DNA of 64,000 nt, from contig CAYREY010000008.1 in assembly GCA_964423405.1 (NCBI GenBank), forward strand, positions 1 to 64,000, given 5' to 3'. How positions within the stretch are numbered: position 1 is the stretch's first letter; every line of letters begins with the position of its first letter. The DNA is from Bog-950 sp964423405 (GTDB lineage Bacteria; Bacteroidota; Bacteroidia; Chitinophagales; LD1). Made by a program: the position numbers and the translations under genes. A model generated the notes under the pieces. It ran no database searches and was not told the DNA's origin. It saw only the letters and a program-made list of their open reading frames with translations. Positions 35,308-42,931 of the stretch are shown piece by piece.

Positions 35308-36009
35308 CTACCCCATCAAAAATATGCAGTAGCGTTTGTGTATATCCGGCTTGTCTTTTTTCCAGTCGGCTATGCTACGGGTTCGTATATATTGGGTGGG
35401 CAGGGTAAGGTCGCAGGCTATGCACAGGCGCGTAGTATCGCTGCACTGTCGCAATAGCTCATCTAAAAACTTCTGGTTACGGAAAGGGGTTTCCATAAAT
35501 AGCTGTGTTGTGCCGCTGCTGGCGGTGGTCTCCATTCGTTTAATGGCCCTACTGCGCTCGGGTTCTTTAATGGGCAGGTAACCGGTAAAGGCAAACTGCT
35601 GTCCGTTAAACCCGCTGGCTATAAGCGCCAGTAGTATAGATGATGGCCCAACCAGCGGTACCACCTCTATGTTATTGTTGTGTGCAAAGGCTACCAGCTC
35701 GTTACCCGGGTCGGCTATGCAGGGGTTACCCGCTTCAGATAGTACACCGGCATTATTCCCCTTTAATACATTTTGTAACAGCAGTGCACTGTTTTGTTGC
35801 GCCGCATGTTTATCCAGCACGTGTATGGTAACCTCGGTATCAAAGTTCTTTTTAAAACCTATGGCACGCAGGTAGCGGCGGGCAGTGCGGGCATCTTCTA
35901 CTATAAATTCGTTTAGTTGTTGTACGCACTCTTTTACCTGGTCGGGTATTATGGCGGGGTTGTCTTCACCTAAAAAAGAAGGAATAAGAAAAAGTTTACC
36001 TGCAGACAT
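35308..36009 (-). CDS. rsmI: RsmI-like SAM-dependent methyltransferase (tetrapyrrole-methylase fold)
   Basis: 233 aa. GVLSEAGNPCIADPGNELV corresponds to the S-x-A-G-x-P-x-I-x-D-P-G motif of RsmI, and VVPLVGPSSILLALIASG is the SAM-binding block with GPS. FVEDARTARRYLRAIG-type text precedes it. Bacteroidota commonly carry two such paralogues, so this may be the 16S rRNA C1402 ribose methylase or its close relative. The gene starts 8 bp before the extended end of the PBP reading frame, consistent with an operon. Confidence 0.82.
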   Translation of the reverse strand: MSAGKLFLIPSFLGEDNPAIIPDQVKECVQQLNEFIVEDARTARRYLRAIGFKKNFDTEVTIHVLDKHAAQQNSALLLQNVLKGNNAGVLSEAGNPCIADPGNELVAFAHNNNIEVVPLVGPSSILLALIASGFNGQQFAFTGYLPIKEPERSRAIKRMETTASSGTTQLFMETPFRNQKFLDELLRQCSDTTRLCIACDLTLPTQYIRTRSIADWKKDKPDIHKRYCIFLMG

Positions 36010-36017
36010 TTATTGTG

Positions 36018-36176
36018 CTATTGGTTTTTATCCGGCTTGTGTTGCCGCTCGTATTTTTTTATCAGCCGTTTTTGTTTGCGGCTTAGTTTGGGTTTGTTCC
36101 GTTCGGCTTCAGCCAGCGAGTCTTTCCCTATTACTTTTAAAAACCATTCGCGGGCAGTGGGTCCATCTTTTTTTTT
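36018..36176 (-). pseudogene. Out-of-frame C-terminal tail of the class A PBP
   Basis: Adding one base to the A run on the minus strand (36168-36176) turns the PBP ending VKKKMDPLPANGF into VKKKDGPTAREWFLKVIG and onwards to a stop at 36018, about 50 residues that are Lys/Arg-rich and look like a genuine cytoplasmic/periplasmic tail. This frame fills the gap to the next gene (8 bp left), unlike the current stop. It may be a sequencing error, polymerase slippage, or a real frameshift. Confidence 0.6.
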
Positions 36177-38431
36177 ACCGTATCCATTACCGGTACACAG
36201 CTCCAGTCAACAGTCACACTTGCCGAGTCTACCGGTAGTTGAAAATCATCGTGTTTCATTTGCAGCTGCCGGTCGTTAAAGCTTTTGCGTAAAAAGCCGC
36301 CAACTATAGGCATGGCACCGGTTGCACCAGCGCCCGATTTGTTAGAGGCAAAGTGTACGCTGGGTTGCTCAAAACCTACCCAGGCACCTACTACTATGTC
36401 GGGGTTATAACAAATAAACCAGGCATCGGCGTTGCCCTGTGTGGTACCGGTTTTGCCCGCCAGTGGTATGTTATTAAAACCATAGCGCCTGGGCAGCGAG
36501 GCTGCTGTACCGCGTTGTATTACCCCTTTCAGCATTTCGGTAGTAAGGTAGGCTGTGCGTTCGGGCAATGCTTCTTTTTGTGTGGGGCCAAAGCGCGCCA
36601 GCACATTGCCGTCTTTATCTTCTATACGTTCAATAAAATAAGGTTTGCTGTAGGTGCCCAGGTTGGCAAAGCAGGTATAGGCCCCTATCATTTCGTACAG
36701 CGATATATCGCATACACCTAAACACAAGGCCGGTACAGCATCCAGCTTGCTTTCTATTTCGCAGCGCTGTGCCAATTGTACCAATGCTGCCGGGTCGCCT
36801 ATATCGCACATAATGCGGGCGGTAATCCGGTTATCAGATGCCGCCAGGCCATCTTTCATAGGCACCAGCGATCCCTCCGGCCACTTATCAGTACCGCTGG
36901 GGTCCCAGCTGGCATCGTTACCACCGCAGTCGGGTGCTATGTATGGTATCAGCGAGCAGGGCACATAATTGCGCTCCAGCGCCAGTGCATATAAAAACGG
37001 TTTCATGGTAGAACCTACCTGCCGCTTGGTTGTTTTCTTTACGTGGTCCAGCTGAAAATACCGGATGTTAGGCCCACCCACCCAGGCCTTTACCTGGCCA
37101 TTTTTAGCATCAACCGCCAAAAAGCCTACTTGTATAATTTGCAGGTAGTAGCGCAACGAATCCAGCGGGCTCATTACTGTATCTATGGTTTGTGTCCGGT
37201 CGCCATGCCAGTTAAACACCTCCATTTTTATTTTGGTCTTAAACGCTTTTTCTATTTCAGCATCGCTTTTACCCTCGGCTTTCATGCCCTGGTAGCGTTC
37301 GCTTTGCTTCATCATTTTAGTCAGCAGGTCGGGCTTGGCACGCATACCCGATTTCCACGGGTCTTTGCCTTTCCATTCTTTAAAGTAAGCATCCTGCAGC
37401 ATGGTCAGGTGTTCAGCTACCGAGGCTTCGGCATACTTCTGCATGCGCGAGTCGATGGTGGTATAAACCTTCAACCCGTCTTCATACACATCCCATTTGC
37501 TGCCATCGGGCTTAGGGTTTTTATCGCACCAGTTTTTTAACTCCTGGCGTATGTACTCGCGTATGTAGGTACCTACTCCTTCGCGGTAGTCGGGGTTATG
37601 AAAGTTAAGCTTTATCTTTTGTCTGGAAATAGAATCGTATTGGTTTTGTGTAAGTACATTAGCCTCTACCATACGGCGCAATACCAGGTTGCGGCGTTCT
37701 GTAGCACGGTCTTCGTGCAGGCGTGGGTTAAAGCGGGCCGGTGCGTTCAGCATGCCTACCAGCAAGGCAGCTTCTTCAGGCTTAAGTTCTTTGGGTGTTT
37801 TGTAGAAATAAGTAAACGCAGCGGTTTTAATACCATAGCTGTTGTAGTGAAACCCCACCGTATTCAGGTACAGGTTTATTATCTCATCTTTGGTAAAGGT
37901 GCGTTCAATTTTTGCCGCCAGCACCCACTCTTTAATTTTTTGCGCCAGCCTTTTGGGCAGGCTTGCTTTTTCAAAGTCCTGGTGGAAAAGGTTTTTGGCC
38001 AATTGTTGTGTAAGGGTAGAGCCACCCCCGCCATCGCGCACGGGCACTATGGCCAATGTAATGGCGCGCACCAGGCTTATCAAATCTATACCGCTGTGCT
38101 CATAAAAACGTTTGTCTTCGGTGGCTACCAGCCCCTTTACCAGGTAGGGCGAAAGCTCATCATACGATACTTCAATGCGGTTTTCGTTGTAGTACGACCC
38201 CAACACTTCATAATCGCTGGAGTAAATGGTGGTGCTTACTGCGCTGTTGGGGTTTTGTATCGCTTCCAGATCGGGCATGGGGCCCAGCATGCCGTAGTTT
38301 ACCCCCACAAAAAACAGGGCTACGAATGCTAAAAATATCCATAGCAGTAGCTGCACACGGATAAATACATCTTTAAAGTTTTTCGGGTTATACTTAAAAA
38401 ACCACCCGAATACGGATTTAGACTTTGCCAC
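36137..38431 (-). CDS. Class A penicillin-binding protein (PBP1A-type)
   Basis: 764 aa, GTG start. One membrane helix (about 24-45) is followed by the glycosyltransferase-51 domain: LVATEDKRFYEHSGID, with catalytic Glu105, GGSTLTQQLAKNLF (137-150) and YLNTVGFHYNSYGIKTAA. The transpeptidase domain has SxxK at Ser474 (QVGSTMKPFLYAL), SDN at 532-534 and KTG at 660-662 (AGKTGTTQGNADAWF). It polymerises glycan strands and crosslinks peptides on the periplasmic side. The reported end may be premature because of a one-base slip in a homopolymer (see 36018-36176). Confidence 0.96.
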   Translation of the reverse strand: MAKSKSVFGWFFKYNPKNFKDVFIRVQLLLWIFLAFVALFFVGVNYGMLGPMPDLEAIQNPNSAVSTTIYSSDYEVLGSYYNENRIEVSYDELSPYLVKGLVATEDKRFYEHSGIDLISLVRAITLAIVPVRDGGGGSTLTQQLAKNLFHQDFEKASLPKRLAQKIKEWVLAAKIERTFTKDEIINLYLNTVGFHYNSYGIKTAAFTYFYKTPKELKPEEAALLVGMLNAPARFNPRLHEDRATERRNLVLRRMVEANVLTQNQYDSISRQKIKLNFHNPDYREGVGTYIREYIRQELKNWCDKNPKPDGSKWDVYEDGLKVYTTIDSRMQKYAEASVAEHLTMLQDAYFKEWKGKDPWKSGMRAKPDLLTKMMKQSERYQGMKAEGKSDAEIEKAFKTKIKMEVFNWHGDRTQTIDTVMSPLDSLRYYLQIIQVGFLAVDAKNGQVKAWVGGPNIRYFQLDHVKKTTKRQVGSTMKPFLYALALERNYVPCSLIPYIAPDCGGNDASWDPSGTDKWPEGSLVPMKDGLAASDNRITARIMCDIGDPAALVQLAQRCEIESKLDAVPALCLGVCDISLYEMIGAYTCFANLGTYSKPYFIERIEDKDGNVLARFGPTQKEALPERTAYLTTEMLKGVIQRGTAASLPRRYGFNNIPLAGKTGTTQGNADAWFICYNPDIVVGAWVGFEQPSVHFASNKSGAGATGAMPIVGGFLRKSFNDRQLQMKHDDFQLPVDSASVTVDWSCVPVMDTVKKKMDPLPANGF

Positions 38432-38531
38432 TATACAAATTTATACAGATGCGTTTATGTATAACGTAGCGGGCATCAAATCATTATAACACAGTTGTTA
38501 ATGTTGAATACAGGAAAGGACAATAAAGACA

Positions 38532-38564
38532 AGACCCCCGAAGTTTCAAAAACTCCGGGGGTCT
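38532..38564 (-). terminator. Hairpin after the DUF3109 gene
   Basis: AGACCCCCGAAGTT pairs with AACTCCGGGGGTCT, with one mismatch in 14 bp, over loop TCAAA. Read on the minus strand it is followed by TTGTCTTTATTG, a weak T-rich tail. Confidence 0.65.
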
Positions 38565-38591
38565 ACACGTTATTTGTAATCAAACAAATGC

Positions 38592-39170
38592 TTATTTCTT
38601 ATTCATGTGCTGTACCGTTAGCTCCAGCGTGTTGTAAAAATCTTCGCCGTACTTGCGTATCAGGGCTTCTTTCAAAAACTTGTACACCGGTACTTTAAGC
38701 GCCTTACCGTTTTTGCACGCTGCCTTGCATACATGCCAGCGCTCGTAGTTTACAGCATCATAATGTTTGTACTTGGTAATGCGTATTGGGTACAGGTGGC
38801 AGCTAATGGGCTTTTTCCAGTCAATTACACCGTCGTAGTAGGCTTTCTCTATACCACACCCTACTACACCTTTCTCATCGCGCACCAGCCAGGCACAACC
38901 CTCCCGTTTATTCATCAGCGTGGTACACCACTCTTTGTTTTCTTTTACATATACGTATTTGCCCTCTTTTTCAATAGTGGCAATACCCTCTGGTGTAAGG
39001 TAGGGTTTTACTTTATCGTATATATCATCCAGTATCTGTAGTTCGCTTTTATCAAGCGGGGCACCAAAATCGCCGGCAACGCAGCAGGCTCCCTTACAGG
39101 CGTTCAGGTCGCATACAAATTGTTCTTCTACCACATCATCGCTGATGGTTTTATCGTCAATTACTATCAT
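38592..39170 (-). CDS. DUF3109 cysteine-rich protein
   Basis: 192 aa. FVCDLNACKGACCVAGDFG near the N-terminus places four Cys in the pattern CxxxxCxxxCC typical of DUF3109, which is related to the YkgJ zinc/iron-cluster family. Later Cys residues occur in EWCTTLM, REGCAW, VGCGIEK, ISCHLYP and HVCKAACK, enough for metal or Fe-S coordination. No signal peptide is present. DUF3109 is widespread in Bacteroidota and its reaction is unknown. It is read toward the PBP gene 160 bp downstream. Confidence 0.92.
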   Translation of the reverse strand: MIVIDDKTISDDVVEEQFVCDLNACKGACCVAGDFGAPLDKSELQILDDIYDKVKPYLTPEGIATIEKEGKYVYVKENKEWCTTLMNKREGCAWLVRDEKGVVGCGIEKAYYDGVIDWKKPISCHLYPIRITKYKHYDAVNYERWHVCKAACKNGKALKVPVYKFLKEALIRKYGEDFYNTLELTVQHMNKK

Positions 39171-39234
39171 ATATCAGGCGTAATATTTATTAGCTAAAAA
39201 TATGTAGGGCATATAAACACACTACATTCGCGGT

Positions 39235-40098
39235 ATGAAGAAAATATTTTTCGTTTTATGTGTACTGCTAAGTTTTTCACTATCGGCGCAGTATAACTCG
39301 ATGTTGTGGAAAATAACCGGCAACGGGCTTAAAAAGCCATCGTACCTGTACGGCACTATGCACACATCCGACTCCCGTGTTTTTAATTTTAGCGATAGCC
39401 TGATGCCGTTTTTCAATGCCTCGAAGGCCTATGCTATGGAGCTGGACCCGGTTACCGCGTTCGACTTTAGTATCTTATCTAAAATTACAATGGGCAAAGG
39501 GTACTCCCTCAAAAAAATGATACCCGATACCGACTATGTTTTTTTAGACTCTGTAATGCGTAAAGAAGTAGGCATGTCGGTTAAGGTTTTTGACAACGTG
39601 GCACCGGTTTTTACTATGAGCCTGCTCGAGATGAAATCGATGGGCCTGAGCGATTCGAGTATTAAAGGTAATAAGGAGGTATTGGATGTGTACTTCCATA
39701 ACCTGGCTAAGAAGAAAAAGAAAAAACTGATAGGTATAGAAACTGTAGAGGAGCAACTGGGCGCGCTTAATTCGCTTACCTACCAGGAGCAGGCCGATAT
39801 GTTATTGGTTGAACTTAACGGCATGCGCAGCAACAGCAGCGAGGGTACAGAACTGGTAGAGTATTATCTGCAGCAGGATCTGGATAAGCTGGCAGCCATG
39901 AACAGCGTTACTGATATGCCCGGCAAGTTTTATACCGCACTGGTAACCGACAGGAACATACGCATGGCCGACCGTATAGCGGTGTTTATACAGGAGCAGC
40001 CGGTGTTTGTAGCTATAGGTGCCCTGCATTTGCCCGGTCAGGGCGGCGTTATTGAGTTGCTGCGCAAAAAGGGGTACACCGTTTATCCGGTACGTTAA
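39235..40098 (+). CDS. TraB/GumN (Tiki-like) family exported protein
   Basis: 287 aa. Signal peptide MKKIFFVLCVLLSFSLSAQ. The family motifs are present: SYLYGTMHTSD (GxxH) at about residues 38-47, AYAMELDPV shortly after, and a C-terminal IGALHLPGQGGVIELLRKKGY with the second GxxH. These His and Glu residues are thought to form a metal site in TraB/Tiki proteases. An unusual KKKKKK tract lies in the middle. It is probably envelope-located; function in bacteria unknown. The next gene starts 50 bp downstream. Confidence 0.9.
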   Translation: MKKIFFVLCVLLSFSLSAQYNSMLWKITGNGLKKPSYLYGTMHTSDSRVFNFSDSLMPFFNASKAYAMELDPVTAFDFSILSKITMGKGYSLKKMIPDTDYVFLDSVMRKEVGMSVKVFDNVAPVFTMSLLEMKSMGLSDSSIKGNKEVLDVYFHNLAKKKKKKLIGIETVEEQLGALNSLTYQEQADMLLVELNGMRSNSSEGTELVEYYLQQDLDKLAAMNSVTDMPGKFYTALVTDRNIRMADRIAVFIQEQPVFVAIGALHLPGQGGVIELLRKKGYTVYPVR

Positions 40099-40148
40099 GT
40101 TTACACCGCGTTAATTATATCTTTATAGTTGTTACCTAATTTCATGCT

Positions 40149-41231
40149 ATGAGAAAACTACTTTTTCTGGTGCTGCTGGCCGGCACATCTATGGCTTTTG
40201 CACAACAACCACTTAAAACAGAGAATGTGGTACTGGTAACCTGGGACGGCTACCGCTGGCAGGAAGTATTTGGCGGGCTCGATAAAAAATGGGTAACCGA
40301 TAAGTTTGTAAAAAGCAGCACCACAAAGTTAAAGGAACAATACGATGCCCCAACCCGCGAAGAGCGCCGGCATAAGCTGATGCCATTCTTTTGGGATACG
40401 ATAGCTACAAAAGGTACCCTGATAGGCAACCGGTGGAAAGGTTCGAAGATGGCGGTTACCAATGGCTACAAATTTTCGTACCCTGGCTACAGCGAAATTT
40501 TTTGCGGCTATGGCGATAAGCGCGTTAACAGCAACGAGTACCCCGATAACCCCAACAAAAACATTTTCGATTTTCTGGTAGCCAAGCCAGAGTTTAAAGG
40601 CAAGGTAGCGGCTTTTGCCACCTGGGATGCTTTCCCGCGTATCATTAACAGCAACCGCAATCAGGTACCGGTGTTTGTAAACTTTAAAAAAGAGAACAAC
40701 ATAGTAACGTGCAGCAATGTAAGCTACGATAAGTGGCAGACTACCCGCCCACCGGTTGACCCATACATACAAACCGATACCATGACCTACCATTTTGCCA
40801 AGGAGTACATGTTCCGCAATCACCCCAGGTTTGTGTTTATCGGTTTCGATGAAACCGACCACTTTGCACACGAAGGCCAGTACGATGCGTATTTAAACTC
40901 GGCCAATACGGAGGACCGTTTTCTGGCCGACCTGTGGAACTTTATACAAAGCGACCCGCAGTACAAAGACAAAACAACCCTGATTGTAACCTGCGACCAT
41001 GGCCGTGGCGATAAACGCCCGGGCATGTGGCGCCACCACGGGCAGGTAATAGCCAACGCGCACAATATTTGGCTGGCTGCCATCGGGCCCGACCTGCCTG
41101 CAAACGGCGAGGTAAAAGGCGGTAAGAAATACAAGCAAAAACAAATTGCACAAACCATTGCCCGTTTACTGGGCAGCGAGTATACAGATGACCACCCGGT
41201 AGGCGAGGCCATAAATATACTGGTAAAGTAA
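40149..41231 (+). CDS. Exported alkaline-phosphatase-superfamily protein (sulfatase/PglZ-like)
   Basis: 360 aa with signal peptide (MRKLLFLVLLAGTSMAFA). Metal ligands are visible as VVLVTWDGYRWQE (Asp), FIGFDETDHFAHEG (Asp/His) and LIVTCDHGRGD (Asp/His), a pattern shared by sulfatase-like and phosphopentomutase/alkaline-phosphatase enzymes. GYSEIFCGYGD holds the position normally occupied by the Thr/Ser/formyl-Gly nucleophile, so it may not be a standard sulfatase. Substrate unknown. A bidirectional terminator follows. Confidence 0.8.
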   Translation: MRKLLFLVLLAGTSMAFAQQPLKTENVVLVTWDGYRWQEVFGGLDKKWVTDKFVKSSTTKLKEQYDAPTREERRHKLMPFFWDTIATKGTLIGNRWKGSKMAVTNGYKFSYPGYSEIFCGYGDKRVNSNEYPDNPNKNIFDFLVAKPEFKGKVAAFATWDAFPRIINSNRNQVPVFVNFKKENNIVTCSNVSYDKWQTTRPPVDPYIQTDTMTYHFAKEYMFRNHPRFVFIGFDETDHFAHEGQYDAYLNSANTEDRFLADLWNFIQSDPQYKDKTTLIVTCDHGRGDKRPGMWRHHGQVIANAHNIWLAAIGPDLPANGEVKGGKKYKQKQIAQTIARLLGSEYTDDHPVGEAINILVK

Positions 41232-41280
41232 AACGCTATTGGCCTATTACTTTACCCAATTAACGCAGGTATCTGCAATA

Positions 41281-41312
41281 AAAAAAGCCGGTTCAAGTGA
41301 ACCGGCTTTTTT
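41281..41312. terminator. Bidirectional terminator between convergent genes
   Basis: AAAAAAGCCGGTTC and GAACCGGCTTTTTT form a perfect 14-bp stem over loop AAGT, with T runs in both directions. It separates the phosphatase-like gene from the lipoprotein gene ending at 41331. Confidence 0.95.
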
Positions 41313-41330
41313 ATTTATTGGTGTAGCTTA

Positions 41331-41822
41331 TTATTTGCCTAAGTAAAACTCTTCGTTACCCTTGCGGATGGTCAGGTTGTTTTTGGTCAGGTCAAGTATG
41401 CGGAAAATTTCAACGGCATTGCTGCTGTCGTTACGCAGTTGCAGGTCTTCTTCGCTGTTCAGCAGCTCCCAGGTACCTACTTCCAGGTGCGGGAAACGGG
41501 CCGTATCTATAAAGTGCAGTACGGTAGTATCTATATCCCATACCATGCTGGTAGAGTCGTAGCTGATAGAGTCGTAACGGATAATAGAGTCCGGAGTAAG
41601 CGTGTACTCAACCCAGCTTTTAGTGTAGGCTTTGGTACCGGCATCGCCAATAGTAAGTTGCCACTCGCGGAAAGTAGTATCAAACTGTACGGTTTTATCA
41701 AGGCCGTTGTTCAGGTATTTATCAAGGCTCCAGGTGCCGGTAATCTTTTTTACAAAAGCCTTACGGTCGCAGGCGGCCAGCAGTAGTAATAATCCGAGCG
41801 ATAGAACGATTGTTTTCTTCAC
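41331..41822 (-). CDS. Small lipoprotein, lipocalin-like (DUF-type)
   Basis: 163 aa with lipobox LLLAACDR. ITGTWSLDKYLNNGLDKT opens a lipocalin-like barrel (GxW motif), ending in NLTIRKGNEEFYLGK. Bacteroidota carry many such one-domain lipoproteins of unknown function. The gene at 41849-42286 encodes a shorter relative just upstream (26 bp), so the two are tandem paralogues. Confidence 0.82.
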   Translation of the reverse strand: MKKTIVLSLGLLLLLAACDRKAFVKKITGTWSLDKYLNNGLDKTVQFDTTFREWQLTIGDAGTKAYTKSWVEYTLTPDSIIRYDSISYDSTSMVWDIDTTVLHFIDTARFPHLEVGTWELLNSEEDLQLRNDSSNAVEIFRILDLTKNNLTIRKGNEEFYLGK

Positions 41823-41848
41823 GGTAATGTGTTTATTCTTTTGGTTAA

Positions 41849-42286
41849 TTATTCGGTTTCCTGTTTGCTCAGGTATAATTGCGAGGTATCGTTACGCAGC
41901 TGTACGTGGTCGCCGGTCAGGTTAAAAATGGTAAACTCGCGTTTTATGGTACGGGGCGTAAAAATGGTATCGCCGGCTGTATCCAGTACAAACGTGTTGT
42001 AAATGTTTTCCAGCACTATTTTCTCGTCGTTATCTTTAAACGAGTAGGTGCCGTTTACATACGTCGAGTCGGGGTTGGTTACAAACTCGGTAAACTGGCC
42101 GCTGTTGGTAAAGGTAATGGTGTAGTTGGGGTTTTGAGAGGCAAACAACGATGTTTTGTCAACGTTGCGCAGCAGGTATTTATATACCTCCCACGTGCCC
42201 TCCAGATTTTTTTTGTACTCCTTTTCTTTGCTGCAACCTGCAATTAATACAAGTGCCACGGCAATGGAGAGTAATTTTTTGGTCAT
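41849..42286 (-). CDS. Small lipoprotein, tandem paralogue of 41331-41822
   Basis: 145 aa, lipobox LIAGCSK. NLEGTWEVYKYLLRNVDKT parallels the ITGTWSLDKYLNNGLDKT of the neighbour, and GDHVQLRNDTSQLYLSK parallels its C-terminus. The fold is the same lipocalin-like barrel. Function unknown. Confidence 0.82.
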   Translation of the reverse strand: MTKKLLSIAVALVLIAGCSKEKEYKKNLEGTWEVYKYLLRNVDKTSLFASQNPNYTITFTNSGQFTEFVTNPDSTYVNGTYSFKDNDEKIVLENIYNTFVLDTAGDTIFTPRTIKREFTIFNLTGDHVQLRNDTSQLYLSKQETE

Positions 42287-42373
42287 GGGGTAATTTTTTC
42301 TGATTGCCGAAGATATAAATAGATATGAAAAAGCAAATGTTTTTGCTGCGCTATACCGAAAAACTGTTTACGG

Positions 42374-42862
42374 CTAATGCAGTTCTTCAAATATGCCCGA
42401 AGCCTTGTTTTTGCGTACGTTGTTCCAGTTAAAGTAGCGGCCGTTCATTACCACATACACCCCTACCGGTAGGGTTTGTACAAAAGCCAGCGCGCTGCCC
42501 ATGTTAAAAAGCCCGTCAGAGCTGCCAAATTTGTAAGGAACCATGGCGCCCGTCAGCACTATCGTTTTGTTAAGTCCGGCCTCGCCCAGCTTACGGGCGG
42601 TCTGGTCCATGGTATCGGTACCATGTGTTATTACTATTTTTTCTTCGCTGCACTGCCGGCAATGGCCTATTATTATTTCGCGGTCGGCATCGGTCATTTC
42701 CAGGCTGTCTATCATCATAAGGGTGCGTACGCTTACCGGCAAATTACTGCGCCCCAGTTTTAAAATCTCGGGTAGGTGAGTATCTTTAAAAAACAGTTTG
42801 CCGCTCAGCTCGTCGTATTCTTTGTCGAAGGTACCCCCGGTTATGAGTATTTTAATAGCCAT
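42374..42862 (-). CDS. Short type I asparaginase-domain protein
   Basis: 162 aa, about half the length of a full L-asparaginase (about 330). The two active-site regions of the N-terminal domain are intact: ILITGGTFDKEYDE (TGGT nucleophile loop) and VITHGTDTMDQTARKL (HGTDT). The C-terminal domain is missing, and the protein ends at NKASGIFEELH with no sign of truncation in the DNA. Short one-domain versions are known as stand-alone genes. Activity is uncertain because the active site of full enzymes needs both domains or a dimer partner. Confidence 0.85.
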   Translation of the reverse strand: MAIKILITGGTFDKEYDELSGKLFFKDTHLPEILKLGRSNLPVSVRTLMMIDSLEMTDADREIIIGHCRQCSEEKIVITHGTDTMDQTARKLGEAGLNKTIVLTGAMVPYKFGSSDGLFNMGSALAFVQTLPVGVYVVMNGRYFNWNNVRKNKASGIFEELH

Positions 42863-42931
42863 GATGCGGCAAAACTAACAAACACTTTTTGTGTATTGCG
42901 GTTATATTTAACCCGCTCAAGTGAACTGTAT

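Noticed and set aside
42776..42931. Extension of the first TonB receptor to 42776
   Set aside because: It overlaps the divergent asparaginase gene, and the clean signal peptide starts at 42932.
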